Made by a program: the position numbers and the translations under genes
Shown here: piece after piece, positions 15,124 to 27,236 of the stretch
Layout: each line of letters begins with the position of its first letter
How positions within the stretch are numbered: position 1 is the first letter of the stretch
Notes under the pieces: generated by a model
Seen by the model: the letters and a program-made list of their open reading frames with translations, nothing else
The model's database searches: none
What the model was told of the DNA's origin: nothing
NCBI RefSeq assembly: GCF_010994375.1
Contig: NZ_WHMA01000024.1
Span: 1-50,977, forward strand
Direction: 5' to 3'
Origin: Halomonas sp. NO4
GTDB taxonomy: Bacteria; Pseudomonadota; Gammaproteobacteria; Pseudomonadales; Halomonadaceae
Length of the DNA: 50,977 nt

Positions 15124-16049
15124 GCTTTCTGTCGATGCGCCTGGTCAAGCTGGTCGTCACCCTGTTCGTGGTGATCACGCTGGTATTCTTCGCCACTCGC
15201 CTGTCGGGAAATGCCATCGACTTCATTGCCGGCGAGGGGCTGGATGCCCAGAGCCGCAGCGAGCTGATCGCCTACTACGGCCTGCGCGAGGATATCCTGA
15301 CCCAGTACTGGCGCTACCTGCGCGGTATCGTCGAGGGGGAGTTCGGGCTTTCCTTCACCGAACGGCGCCCGGTCACCCAGGTATTCTGGGAGCGCGTCGG
15401 CCCCACGCTGCAGCTGATCGGCGGTGCCATCCTGCTGACCCTGGTCGTGGCCGTGCCCGCCGGCATCTTCGCCGCGGTGAGGCGGCGCGACGCCTCCGCC
15501 CAGGGGGTCATGACGCTGGCATTCCTCGGCTATGCCACCCCCAACTTCGTGCTGGCCACCCTGCTGCTGCTGGTCTTCTCCTACTGGCTGCAGATCCTGC
15601 CGAGTGCCGGCAATGATACCTGGGCCCACTACCTGATGCCGGTCACGGCACTGTCGCTGACCTACATCGCGGCACTCATTCGCTACACCCGCAATGCCAC
15701 CCTGGATGTGCTGGGGCAGGATTACCTGCGCACGGCGCGCGCCAAGGGACTGTCCGAGCGCGAGGTCGTGACTCGGCATGTGCTCCGCAACACGCTAATC
15801 ACGGTGCTGTCGGTGTTCGGCCTGATGGTCACCGCACTCGTCTCCTCCGGCGCGGTGGTGATCGAGAGCATCTTCTCCTGGCGGGGCATCGGCGATCTGC
15901 TGGTCCGCGCCGCGATACGTCGCGACTACCCGGTGCTGCAGTTCGGCGTACTGGCGGTAGCGGTTGCCGTGGTCACGATCAATACCCTGATCGACATCGC
16001 CTATGCGTGGGTCGATCCCCGCGTGCGCCTGGGGGCGCGTCTCACATGA
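15117..16049 (+). CDS. ABC transporter permease (DppB/OppB family)
   Basis: 310 residues. MLSFLSMRLVKLVVTLFVVI opens the first membrane helix. A periplasmic segment with YYGLREDILTQYWRYLRGIV is typical of DppB, followed by five more helices. The EAA-type cytoplasmic loop reads DYLRTARAKGLSEREVVTRH. Start and stop overlap both neighbours (7 bp with the HAD gene, ATGA at 16046-16049 with the next permease). Confidence 0.9.
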   Translation: MLSFLSMRLVKLVVTLFVVITLVFFATRLSGNAIDFIAGEGLDAQSRSELIAYYGLREDILTQYWRYLRGIVEGEFGLSFTERRPVTQVFWERVGPTLQLIGGAILLTLVVAVPAGIFAAVRRRDASAQGVMTLAFLGYATPNFVLATLLLLVFSYWLQILPSAGNDTWAHYLMPVTALSLTYIAALIRYTRNATLDVLGQDYLRTARAKGLSEREVVTRHVLRNTLITVLSVFGLMVTALVSSGAVVIESIFSWRGIGDLLVRAAIRRDYPVLQFGVLAVAVAVVTINTLIDIAYAWVDPRVRLGARLT

Positions 16050-16921
16050 CAGTCCTTGTTGCCCATGCTTCCCGTGCGGCCGCCGCCTGGCGCGATAGCG
16101 GCCTGTCGTTCCGCCTGGCTGCCATCGCCGGCCTGGTGCTGCTGACGGTGGCTGCCCTGGCGCCCTGGCTGGCGCCGTTCGATCCCGACCAGCAGACGCT
16201 GCTGGCACGGTTGAGCCCGCCTGCCGGTTTCGAGGGGGCCAAGGCGGGACACTGGCTGGGTACCGACGAGCTGGGGCGCGACATCCTCTCGCGCGGGTTG
16301 CATGCGCTGCGCATCACCTTGGGTATCGGCATGGCCGGCGCCTCGCTCGGCATGCTGCTGGGCCTGACGCTGGGGCTCTTCGCCGGGCTCAAGGGTGGGG
16401 TCGTCGACGACCTCGTCGCCGGGGCCATCGACATCCAGATCGCCTTGCCCTTCACGCTGCTGGCACTGCTTGCCGTGGCGATCTTCGGCGGCGACCTGAT
16501 GGTGCTGATCATCGTGCTGGGCATCGCCGGCTGGGAAACCTTTGCCCGGGTGGTGCGTGGCGAGGTCATGAAGCTGCGTGGCCAACCGTTCATCGAGGCG
16601 GCACTGGCGGCCGGAGCGTCTCCCTGGCGGATCGCCACGCGGCATCTCCTGCCCAATCTGGTCTCGCCGCTGGTGGTGATGTTCGCCCTCAGCTTCTCGC
16701 AGATCGTCCTTCTCGAATCGACCCTGTCGTTCCTGGGGCTCGGGGTGCGCCCACCGACCGCCACGCTCGGCAGCATGGTCGGCCAGGGCCGCGACTACAT
16801 GCCCAGCGCGCCCTGGCTGGTGATCGTTCCTTCGCTGCTCGTCCTGCTCGTCACCCTGGTCGTGCAGCTGCTTGGCGACTCCCTGCGCGACCGCACCGAC
16901 ATCCGGCTGCGGCAGCGCTGA
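16046..16921 (+). CDS. ABC transporter permease (DppC/OppC family)
   Basis: 291 residues from ATG 16046, which overlaps the previous stop. The pattern is DppC-like: one helix near residue 30, the periplasmic HWLGTDELGRDILSRGLHAL signature, then five helices with the EAA loop RGQPFIEAALAAGASPWRIA. The C-terminal FSQIVLLESTLSFLGLGVRP is strongly conserved in the family. It pairs with the preceding permease. Confidence 0.9.
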   Translation: MTVLVAHASRAAAAWRDSGLSFRLAAIAGLVLLTVAALAPWLAPFDPDQQTLLARLSPPAGFEGAKAGHWLGTDELGRDILSRGLHALRITLGIGMAGASLGMLLGLTLGLFAGLKGGVVDDLVAGAIDIQIALPFTLLALLAVAIFGGDLMVLIIVLGIAGWETFARVVRGEVMKLRGQPFIEAALAAGASPWRIATRHLLPNLVSPLVVMFALSFSQIVLLESTLSFLGLGVRPPTATLGSMVGQGRDYMPSAPWLVIVPSLLVLLVTLVVQLLGDSLRDRTDIRLRQR

Positions 16922-16985
16922 ACCCAGACCCAAGTACCATCGCAAGTGCCATCAATCGCGGCCCAAGGCCGCTCAAGGGGGAATC

Positions 16986-18536
16986 ATGAAACGTGTCTTG
17001 TTAGGTGCCATTGCCGCCGTGCTGGCGGTGCAGTCCGCCAGCGCCCAGGAACTGCGCGTCGGCGTCCAGAACATGAACAACTATCTCGACCCGGGCAGCG
17101 ACCACTCCAATGCCGGCTCGCAGTACTACTACAACAGCTTCGATACCCTGATCGATCGCGACCACGGCGGCTCGGGCGATTTCGTGCCGGGGCTCGCCAC
17201 GGAGTGGGAGATCGTCTCTCCGCAGATGATCGAGTTCACTCTGCGTGAGGGGGTGCGGTTTCACGACGGTTCGGAAATGACCGCCGAGGACGTGGTCTTC
17301 TCGCTGAATCGCATGTTCTCGCCGACCTACCCGCCCTACCTGGTGCGCAAGCGCGACCGTCTGGGCAACTTCACCCGCGCCGAGGCCACCGAGGATGGCA
17401 AGGTGCGCGTCTACACGGCGCGCCCGGAGCCGATCTTCGAGACGCTGCTGTCGATGCAGCAGACCATGATCGTGCCGAAGGGCTACCTCATGGGGCTCAC
17501 GGGGCATCCCGAGGTCGATGAGGTGGGCGACTACGAGGCCTTCGGCCTGGCCCCGATGGGCACCGGCCCGTACCGGATCGCCGAGTTCGTGCCGGGAGAG
17601 CGCATCGTCTACGAGCGCTTCGACGACTTCTGGGGCGAGCCGGCGCCCTACGAGCGTGTCGTCGCCACGCGCATTCCCGAGACGGTCAGCCGGGTCACCG
17701 CGCTGCGCTCCGGGGAGGTGGACATGATCACCAACCTGGCGCCCGACCAGCTCGACCTCGTCGACGGCGACCCCAACCTGAAGACGGCCGGTTCGGTCAC
17801 GCCGCTCTTCCACGTGATGATAATGAACGTCAATCATCCCGAGCTGGAAGATCCGCGCATCCGCCGCGCGCTGAGCCTGGCCATCGACCGCGACCTGCTC
17901 AACGAGTCGCTGTGGAAGGGCATGGCCGAGGTGCCCTCGACGCACACCATGGAAGAGTTCGGCGAGCTCTACATGCCCGAGCTCGAAACCTTCCGTTACG
18001 ACCCCGAGGAGGCACGTCGCCTGCTCGACGAGGCCGGCTACGACGGCGCCACCATCACCTACGACACCCACTCCGCCTACTACACCAACGGCCTGCTGGC
18101 CGCCCAGGCGATCATGGAGATGTGGGACGCCGTGGGCGTGAATGGCGAGATCAACGTGACCGAATCCTGGACCACCTGCGTGCCGGAGATGATGACCCGC
18201 AACTGGTCGAACCCCATGTACTTCGCCGACCCCTTCGGCTCCTTCGGGGTGATGTGGGGCCCCGGCGGTCCGTCGGAGAGCTGCGATCGCTTCAATACCG
18301 ACGAGGCCTACCAGGAGTCATGGGAGCGCTTCCGCTTCTCGGAAACGGTCGAGGAGCGTCGCGCCGCCTACGCCGAGCTGATGGAGTTCATCGAGCAGGA
18401 TCCCCCCGTTCTGCCGCTCTACCGCCCTTATGAGGCCTGGGGCATGCAGGCGGATATCGACTGGGAACCGCTGCCCAGCCATATCCCCTACGTGCTGGAC
18501 TTCCGCGCCGGCCGGATCACGCCGGCAGCCAACTGA
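16986..18536 (+). CDS. ABC solute-binding protein (family 5, DppA/OppA type)
   Basis: 516 residues from ATG 16986 (AGGGGGA upstream). The signal peptide MKRVLLGAIAAVLAVQSASA has no lipobox cysteine, so the protein should be free in the periplasm. Family 5 landmarks are FTLREGVRFHDGSEMTAEDV, APMGTGPYRIAEF and RIRRALSLAIDRDLL. Family members bind peptides but also nickel, glutathione, opines and sugars. The two phosphatases in the operon suggest a phosphate-bearing ligand; the sequence alone does not prove it. Confidence 0.9.
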   Translation: MKRVLLGAIAAVLAVQSASAQELRVGVQNMNNYLDPGSDHSNAGSQYYYNSFDTLIDRDHGGSGDFVPGLATEWEIVSPQMIEFTLREGVRFHDGSEMTAEDVVFSLNRMFSPTYPPYLVRKRDRLGNFTRAEATEDGKVRVYTARPEPIFETLLSMQQTMIVPKGYLMGLTGHPEVDEVGDYEAFGLAPMGTGPYRIAEFVPGERIVYERFDDFWGEPAPYERVVATRIPETVSRVTALRSGEVDMITNLAPDQLDLVDGDPNLKTAGSVTPLFHVMIMNVNHPELEDPRIRRALSLAIDRDLLNESLWKGMAEVPSTHTMEEFGELYMPELETFRYDPEEARRLLDEAGYDGATITYDTHSAYYTNGLLAAQAIMEMWDAVGVNGEINVTESWTTCVPEMMTRNWSNPMYFADPFGSFGVMWGPGGPSESCDRFNTDEAYQESWERFRFSETVEERRAAYAELMEFIEQDPPVLPLYRPYEAWGMQADIDWEPLPSHIPYVLDFRAGRITPAAN

Positions 18537-18591
18537 TCCGTCAGCGACTGCGCGCCGTCCCTGGGGCGGCGCGCTCGATAGGAGCTCAACC

Positions 18592-19446
18592 ATGCCCCTG
18601 CAACTGGCCGTCATCACCGATATTCACCATGGGCCGAACACCCGCACCAAGTGCGGGCAAGCCGCCCTCGAACTGACCCGCGAATTCGTGGCGGACGTCA
18701 ATGCCCGTCAGCCGGATGCGGTCATCGAATTGGGCGACCGTATCTCCGACGTCGACCCCGGCACCGACCGGCGCCTGGCACGCGAGGTGGCCGAGGTTCT
18801 TGCCGATATTCGCTGTCCCCGCTTCCACGTCAACGGCAACCATGACCTCGAGCACCTCTCGGTCGCCGAGAATGCCGAGATCCTTGGCCAGCCCATGGCG
18901 CATGAGGTGGTTTCGCTGGGAGACTGGGATCTGGTGCTGTGGCGGGCCGACCCCCGGCTGCATCCGGGCGGCGCGCGGCGGCTGATCCTGCCGGATGCCG
19001 ATCTGGAGTGGCTCGAACGCACCCTGAGCTGGGCAAAACGGCCGCAACTGGTCGTCAGCCACATTCCGGTTTCGCCGAACGCCCCCTCGGGAAACTACTA
19101 TTTCGAACGCGCGCCTCACCTGAGCGCCTATCCGGAGGCACCCCGGGTGCGCAATGTCCTGTCTCGGGCGGCAGTGCCGGTGGTTCATCTCTCCGGGCAC
19201 GTACACTGGAATGCCTTCACCCAGCTGGGCGGTATCTTCTATCTTGCCCAGCAGTCGCTCACCGAGAGCTTCACCACGGATGGCCAGCCGGCCGGGGCCT
19301 GGGGACGCCTCGAACTCGGCGACACCGTCCGCTGGCAGGTCGTCGGCAAGGATCCGCTCAGCGTGGGATTCACCCCCCGCGCAGGCCGGTGGATGGCGCC
19401 GCTGCAGCCCGAGTCGCGGCCGCTGACCAGGCAGGCGGTCTCATGA
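18592..19446 (+). CDS. calcineurin-like metallophosphoesterase
   Basis: 284 residues from ATG 18592 (AGGAG at 18581). Metal ligands are all visible: Asp10 and His12 in DIHHG, Asp49 in LGDR, GNHD at 82-85, the His of SHIP, and GHVHW near 200. This is the cAMP/glycerophosphodiester phosphodiesterase-like subgroup of calcineurin enzymes. No signal peptide, so it acts in the cytoplasm. It lies between the binding protein and ATPase genes and overlaps the latter by ATGA. Together with the HAD enzyme it could first cut a phosphodiester and then a phosphomonoester. Confidence 0.85.
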   Translation: MPLQLAVITDIHHGPNTRTKCGQAALELTREFVADVNARQPDAVIELGDRISDVDPGTDRRLAREVAEVLADIRCPRFHVNGNHDLEHLSVAENAEILGQPMAHEVVSLGDWDLVLWRADPRLHPGGARRLILPDADLEWLERTLSWAKRPQLVVSHIPVSPNAPSGNYYFERAPHLSAYPEAPRVRNVLSRAAVPVVHLSGHVHWNAFTQLGGIFYLAQQSLTESFTTDGQPAGAWGRLELGDTVRWQVVGKDPLSVGFTPRAGRWMAPLQPESRPLTRQAVS

Positions 19447-21104
19447 GCGCCCCGCTGCTCGAGGTGTCCGACCTGCACGTCCGCTTCGGTGACAACGAGG
19501 CGGTGAAGGGGCTCGATTTCACCCTGCACCGCAATGAGACCCTGGCGCTCGTCGGCGAATCGGGGTCGGGCAAGTCGGCCACGGCGTTGGCCCTACTGCG
19601 CTTGATCGAGCGTGAAGGAGGCACCATCACGCGCGGACGCATCCGCCTGTTCGATGAAAAGCCCCATGACCTGACCCGGCTCTCCGACCGGCAGATGCAG
19701 GCGATACGGGGTCGCCTGGTGTCGATGGTCTTCCAGGAGCCCATGACCGCGCTCAATCCGACCATGACCGTTGGCCGGCAGCTGACCGAGGTACTGGAGC
19801 GGCATGCGTCCCTGACGCGCCGCGAGCTGCGCCGTCAGGCAGTGGCGGCACTGGAGCGCGTGCAGGTACCGCGAGCCGCCGAACGCCTGGGCCAGTACCC
19901 GCACGAACTCTCCGGCGGCCAGCGCCAGCGGGTCATGATCGCCATGGCGCTGGCCACCGGGCCGCGCCTGCTCATCGCCGACGAACCGTCGACGGCGCTC
20001 GACGTCACCACCCAGGCAGAGATCCTGGCACTGTTGCGCCGGCTGCAAGCCGAGACCGAGATGGGGGTGCTGTTCATCACTCACGATCTGGGTGTCGTGG
20101 CGGAAATGGCCGACCGCGTGCTGGTACTCAAAGCCGGCAGGCAGATCGAGTCGGCTCCCGCTCGGGCCCTGTTCACCGCGCCGCAAGCCCCCTATACCCG
20201 TCGACTGCTGGATGCCGCCCCGCGCCTGGGTGGCGGTTCGCCGACGCCCCCCGCGACGTCGCCGCTACTGGAAGTCAGCGACCTGGTCACCGCCTATCCG
20301 GGCCGGCGAGCTCACCCCTTCGCGGCGCGTCAGCCGGTGCGCGCCGTGGATGGCGTCAGCCTGCAGATCGGCCGCGGCGAGACGCTGGGGCTGGTCGGCG
20401 AGTCGGGGTGCGGCAAGTCGAGCCTGGCGCGCTCGATCCTGCGCCTGGCCCCGATCCAGTCCGGCTCGATACGCCTGGAGGGGCGCGACGTCTCGCAGCT
20501 GCACGGACGGCACCTGCTGCCGATGCGCCGCGCGGCACAGATGATCTTTCAAGACCCCTTCGCCTCGCTGAATCCCCGCCTGCCGGCCTGGAAGCTGGTG
20601 ACCGAGCCCGCCCTGATTCACGGCCTGGTCAGCGAACGCGAGCGGCGCGACCTGGCCGTCACGCTGCTGTCGGAGGTGACGCTCGACAGCGCGCACCTCG
20701 ACCGCTATCCGCATCAGTTCTCGGGTGGCCAGCGCCAGCGGTTGTGCATTGCCCGGGCGCTTTCGGTGCGGCCCCGCTTGATCATCGCCGACGAGCCGGT
20801 ATCGGCGCTGGATGTGTCGATCGCCCGGCAAGTCACCGAACTCCTGCAGGACATACAACAGCGTCACGGCTTGTCCCTGCTCTTCATCACCCACGACATG
20901 GCCGTGGTGGAGCGCATCAGCCACCGTCTGGCCGTGATGCTCGGGGGGCGCATCGTCGAGACCGGGCCTACCGCCGAGGTGCTGACGTCGCCCCAGCACG
21001 ACTACACGCGAAAGCTGATCGATGCGGTGCCCCACACGGAAATCCCCAGACGAGTGTCGACGGCGGTTTCGCCGCCGGAACGCTATGCCGGGGCGTGGGT
21101 GTGA
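19443..21104 (+). CDS. fused dual ABC ATPase (DppD-DppF type)
   Basis: 553 residues from ATG 19443. Two complete ATPases lie in one chain. The first has Walker A GESGSGKS (38-45), signature LSGGQRQR and Walker B LLIADEPSTALD. The second, about 270-553, has GESGCGKS, FSGGQRQR and LIIADEPVSALD. The YTRRLLDAAP and YTRKLIDAVP segments are the usual oligopeptide-ATPase C-termini, one per half. The layout is that of YejF/GsiA-like proteins that energise both permeases. It is the last gene of the operon. Confidence 0.92.
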   Translation: MSAPLLEVSDLHVRFGDNEAVKGLDFTLHRNETLALVGESGSGKSATALALLRLIEREGGTITRGRIRLFDEKPHDLTRLSDRQMQAIRGRLVSMVFQEPMTALNPTMTVGRQLTEVLERHASLTRRELRRQAVAALERVQVPRAAERLGQYPHELSGGQRQRVMIAMALATGPRLLIADEPSTALDVTTQAEILALLRRLQAETEMGVLFITHDLGVVAEMADRVLVLKAGRQIESAPARALFTAPQAPYTRRLLDAAPRLGGGSPTPPATSPLLEVSDLVTAYPGRRAHPFAARQPVRAVDGVSLQIGRGETLGLVGESGCGKSSLARSILRLAPIQSGSIRLEGRDVSQLHGRHLLPMRRAAQMIFQDPFASLNPRLPAWKLVTEPALIHGLVSERERRDLAVTLLSEVTLDSAHLDRYPHQFSGGQRQRLCIARALSVRPRLIIADEPVSALDVSIARQVTELLQDIQQRHGLSLLFITHDMAVVERISHRLAVMLGGRIVETGPTAEVLTSPQHDYTRKLIDAVPHTEIPRRVSTAVSPPERYAGAWV

Positions 21105-21455
21105 GCTCCCAGGTACCGCGATGGCAACGCCTTGACACGCGGCTGTCACACTCGCCCGCCATGCTCGAGGCGAAGTGCCACGGGAGTCCGACTGCATGCC
21201 GCCGCGTCAACCGCTCAGCCCAGCAGAGTTGAAAACTCTCACGCGACTGGCCCAAGGCAATGCCTTGACCTTGCAGCGCCAGGTAGCCCAGTAGGGCGCA
21301 TGCTTGATCAGGCCAAATCCACATGAGACGACGAAGAGCCAATAAACAGGGGCATATCAAGAATCACTGTGGTATTTCTTGAAACGATGAAAGACCTTCC
21401 AGCCCGCTTGTGGCGCGGCTATTGGCATTTCCTGGAATGTAACGAAACCTAAATT
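21105..21455. other. 350-bp intergenic region, possible small ORF
   Basis: No firm gene. ATG 21196 begins a 32-codon ORF (opening MPPRQPLSPAELKTLTRLAQ, stop 21292-21294) behind GGGAG nine bases upstream; I do not recognise it and it may be chance. The opposite strand over the same stretch reads ALQGQGIALGQS, faintly like the C-terminal part of a LysR effector domain. From 21300 to 21455 the DNA becomes more AT-rich and shows nothing I can name. Confidence 0.4.
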
Positions 21456-21532
<77 letters not shown>

Positions 21533-21610
21533 TTACCGGAGAAACGCCGAACGGCGCCGCCGTATGATAGCGAAAGGCGGTGGCCGAGACCATAGCCACC
21601 GCCCTTCGAT

Positions 21611-23407
<1,797 letters not shown>

Positions 23408-23541
23408 GAGAATGCGTCCGAGTACGAGAAAAACATCAGTGTAACGCGTTTAGCGGCCTAAGGGTTTGCGCAATGCCGCACGAATCATGACAATGATGCA
23501 CCTGTGTCCTGCATCCTCTCTCCCCGACACGGGAACCGCGC

Positions 23542-24417
23542 ATGCTTGCCGAACTCTTTGCCGTCATGGCCCCGGTGCTGGCCGGTGCCGGCCTGGGCTT
23601 CACCTGGATCCGCCTGGGTCACCCCTACCCCGTGGAGTTCGTTACCCGCCTGGTCTTCAACATCGGCACTCCCGCGCTGGTCATTGCCTCGCTCTCCGAT
23701 GCCGAGATCGACGCCGGCAGTTTCGGACGCACCATGCTGGCCACCGCCCTGGTGATCACCCTGATGGCCGGGGTCGCCTTCCTGCTGGCCCGACTGCTGC
23801 GCCGCGACTGGCGAGTGCTGCTGGCGCCCACCATGTACCCCAATACCGGCAACATGGGGCTGCCGGTGGTGCTCTACGCCTTCGGCAGCGCGGGTTTCGT
23901 GTACGGCATCACGATGATGGTCACGGTGTCGTTGTTCCAGTTCACCCTGGGCACCATCCTGGCGAGCCGTGGCAATCCGCTGAAGTCGCTGGCCAAGACG
24001 CCCACTGTCTACGCCATCCTGATCGCCCTGGCATTGCTGCTCACCGACACCGACCTGCCGCTGTGGGCGGCCAACAGCGTCGATCTGATCTCTGGCTTCA
24101 CGGTGCCACTGATGCTGATCACCCTGGGCGTATCGCTGGCCAGCATCCAGGTGAAGAGCCTCCGATCGGGCATCGGCTTCAGCCTGCTGCGCATTCCAGC
24201 CGCCGCCCTGCTCGCCTGGGGCATCGGCCACCTGCTCGAGCTGCCGCCCATGGCCCAGAGCATCCTGGTGCTGCAGATGAGCATGCCGGTGGCGGTGTTC
24301 AACTACCTGTTCGCCCAAAAGGCGCGCCGCGAGCCGGAATACGTGGCCAGCCTGGTGTTCTGCTCCACCCTGCTGTCGCTGTTCTACCTGCCGCTGCTGC
24401 TGGCCCTCTTCATGTGA
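23542..24417 (+). CDS. AEC-family (auxin efflux carrier-like) transporter
   Basis: 291 residues, 10 predicted membrane helices. Family marks include RLVFNIGTPALVIASLSD, PTMYPNTGNMGLPVVLYAFG and a second repeat, ILVLQMSMPVAVFNYLFA. Bacterial AEC carriers move malate, malonate and related acids. It is monocistronic in appearance, on the opposite strand to the ABC exporter with a 134-bp shared upstream region. Confidence 0.88.
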   Translation: MLAELFAVMAPVLAGAGLGFTWIRLGHPYPVEFVTRLVFNIGTPALVIASLSDAEIDAGSFGRTMLATALVITLMAGVAFLLARLLRRDWRVLLAPTMYPNTGNMGLPVVLYAFGSAGFVYGITMMVTVSLFQFTLGTILASRGNPLKSLAKTPTVYAILIALALLLTDTDLPLWAANSVDLISGFTVPLMLITLGVSLASIQVKSLRSGIGFSLLRIPAAALLAWGIGHLLELPPMAQSILVLQMSMPVAVFNYLFAQKARREPEYVASLVFCSTLLSLFYLPLLLALFM

Positions 24418-24514
24418 GCGCTTCCGGAACACTCGCTCCCCCGCGAAGTCACTAGCCTGTCAGAGAGCCGGTCCGAAAGAACCGATCCGATAGCAACAAC
24501 CGGAGGGAAGCGGG

Positions 24515-25669
24515 ATGGACAGCACACGCAAGCGGCGAACCACCACCCTGGTGCTGGGCCTGGCCCTGGTGGCCGGCCTCGCCCAGGCGCAGGAGGTGAT
24601 CGACGAGCGTCTCACCACCGACCACCTCGACTTGCGCCTGGAGCGCCTGGCCGCCGGCCTTGAACACCCCTGGGCAGTGGCCCGGCTGCCCGACGGCGAC
24701 TTCCTGATCAGCGAGCGCGCGGGACGGCTGGCACGGGTCGAAGAGAGCGGAACGATCACCCACCTGAATGGCCTCCCCGAGGTCAGCACCCACGGCCAGG
24801 GCGGCCTGCTCGACCTGGTACTCCACCCCCGCTACGGCGACAGCCAGGATGGCGAGCACGACTGGGTCTACTTCACCTGGAGCCAGCCCGGCCCGGGCGG
24901 CACGGCCACCACCCTGTCGCGTGCCCGCCTGGAGGGCGAGGCACTGGTCGACGTGGAGCAGCTCTTCGTCCAGGATCGCTTCTCCGACCCCGGCCGCCAC
25001 TACGGCTCGCGGCTCGCCTGGCTGCCCGACGGCACCCTGCTGATGAGTATCGGCGACCGCGGCCGCGAGCCGCCCCGTGCCCAGGACAAGGGCGACCACG
25101 CCGGCAGCGTGCTGCGCTTGACCGCCACCGGCGAGCCGGCCGCCGACAACCCCTTCGTCGACGAGCCCGACGCCCACGACGAGATCTACACCATCGGCAA
25201 TCGCAACATCCAGGGTATGACCGTACGCGCCAACGGCGAGGCCTGGGCCAGCGAGCACGGCCCGCGCACCGGCGACGAGCTCAACCGCCTGGAGGGCGGC
25301 GTCAACTACGGCTGGCCGGAGGTCACCCTGGGCCGCGACTACGCCACCAACCAGCCCATCGGCGCCGATTCCCTGCCCGGCATGCGCGACCCGGTGCACG
25401 TCTTCGAGGGACGCTTCGCGCCCTCGGGGCTCGCCGAGGTGGAAAGCGAGGCCTTCGCCCCCTGGCGGGGCGATCTGCTTGCCGGCGGGCTGCGCAGCGA
25501 GACCCTGCTCCGCCTGCGCCTCGACGGCCATGACGTGGTCGAACGCGAGGTCATCCTCGACGGGCACATCGGCCGCATCCGCGACGTTCACCAGGGCAGC
25601 GACGGCGCCCTTTACCTGCTCAGCGACGAATCCGATGGCGGGCTCTACCGGCTCACACCCGCGGACTAA
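24515..25669 (+). CDS. PQQ-dependent soluble aldose sugar dehydrogenase (YliI/Asd family)
   Basis: 384 residues with a signal peptide (to about LAQAQ, residue 28), so periplasmic. The six-bladed propeller shows HPWAVARLPDGDFLISERAG, THGQGGLLDLVLHPRYG with the catalytic His-Gly-Gln, IYTIGNRNIQGMTVRANGEA and SEHGPRTGDELNRLEGGVNY. The YGWPEVTLGRDY segment is also conserved. It oxidises aldoses to lactones with PQQ; no PQQ biosynthesis genes are in the window. GGAGG precedes ATG 24515. Confidence 0.9.
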   Translation: MDSTRKRRTTTLVLGLALVAGLAQAQEVIDERLTTDHLDLRLERLAAGLEHPWAVARLPDGDFLISERAGRLARVEESGTITHLNGLPEVSTHGQGGLLDLVLHPRYGDSQDGEHDWVYFTWSQPGPGGTATTLSRARLEGEALVDVEQLFVQDRFSDPGRHYGSRLAWLPDGTLLMSIGDRGREPPRAQDKGDHAGSVLRLTATGEPAADNPFVDEPDAHDEIYTIGNRNIQGMTVRANGEAWASEHGPRTGDELNRLEGGVNYGWPEVTLGRDYATNQPIGADSLPGMRDPVHVFEGRFAPSGLAEVESEAFAPWRGDLLAGGLRSETLLRLRLDGHDVVEREVILDGHIGRIRDVHQGSDGALYLLSDESDGGLYRLTPAD

Positions 25670-25752
25670 AGCCCCGCGCCCCGACATCGCCCCCCTGGGC
25701 AACACCTCCGGGACGATGCCGGGGCCTCCTCCCCCGACCCAGCCGAGCGACC

Positions 25753-27236
25753 ATGCGTCTACGCACCCTCATCCTGCTCACCGTTATCGTCCCGCTGTTT
25801 CTCGTGCTACTGGTCTTCAGCCTGGTGGCCATCACCTCTCTCGAGGAGAACGTGCGTTCCCGGCTCGAGCGCGAAGTGCAGGTGATCACTCAGGTCATCG
25901 GCACCACGCTCGGTCAGGCGCTGTCTCGCGATGCGGCGGAGCCCTTGGATGAGACGTTGCACTCGGCGTTTTCCTTCCATCGCATCTATGGTGCCTACGT
26001 CTTCGATGCCCAGGGCCGCGAGATCTATGGGCTGGGCCTCGGGGAAGCCCTGTTCAGTCCCGAGGATATCCGTGCCGTGGTGGAATCCGGCGAGATGCAG
26101 GCCGACTATCGCCAGCATGACGAGTGGCACTACTACTCGGCGCTCAAGCCGCTGACCGCACCCACCGGCGAGGTGCTGGGCGTGCTGCAGGTCAACCGCC
26201 TCAACACCGGCATCGAGAACTACACCGGCTTTCTCAGCCAGATCGCCCTGCTCGCCTTCATGATCGGCGCCGCCGGCGTAACACTGGGGCTGTGGTGGTC
26301 CTTTCGCCATCACATCGAACGCCCGGTCAATCGCCTGCTGGCGGTCATGCAGCAGGTCGAGGCGGGAAACCGCCACCAGCGCGCCGCGGTCGACGGGCCG
26401 GTGGAGTACCAGCAGCTTGCCGTGGCACTGAACGGCATGCTGGATGGCCTGGCCGAGAAGGACGCCGACATCGAGGTGCGACGGCAGAAGGAGATCGAGC
26501 TGGAGCAGCGCCTGCGCAAGTCGAAGAAACTGGCGGAGCTCGGCGTGCTGGCTGCCGGCGTCGCCCACGAGCTCGGCGCCCCGCTCACGGTGATCAAGGG
26601 CCAGGCACAGCGCCTGGCGCGCAGCCCAGCCATCGGTGACCAGGAGCAGGCGCGCCTCACGCGCATCCACGGCGAGGTGGATCGCATCGTCGACATCGTG
26701 CGCCAACTCATGGAGCTGGGGCGTCGCCACAACGTGGCCAAGGAGCGGCTGGCCCTGGACCGGCTGATCGACACCGCTCGCGAACTGGTCGAGGAGGATT
26801 TGGAGGCGTACGCCATTCGCCTCGAGCACGACCTCCCCGACCCGTCGCCGGTGGTGCTCGCCAACACCCAGCAACTGGTCCAGGTGCTCACCAACCTACT
26901 GCGCAACGCCGCCCAGGCCGAGGGCGTCCACCGGATCGCCATTCGCGCCCACCAGGAGGGCGACTGGCTCACCTTAACGCTGGAGGATGACGGCCCGGGC
27001 ATCACGGATGACGACAAGTCCCGGATCTTCGACCCCTTTTTCACCACCAAGCCGGTAGGCCAGGGCATCGGCCTGGGGCTCTCCATGGTCCATCGCATCA
27101 TCAACGACCATGGCGGCACCATCGGGGTCTTCGACAGCGAGCTCGGCGGTGCCGGCTTCGAAATCGGTCTCCCCATGGACGACAACCTGAACGCCCCGGA
27201 ATCTCCACACCACACGACCCAGAGAGGCAGTACGAC

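Noticed and set aside
19443..21104. Fused dual ATPase as a new arrangement
   Set aside because: YejF/GsiA-type fusions are well known.
20968..21360. LysR effector-domain relic on the minus strand
   Set aside because: Only a short GQGIALGQS-like stretch resembles the family, and half of the frame lies over the ATPase gene.
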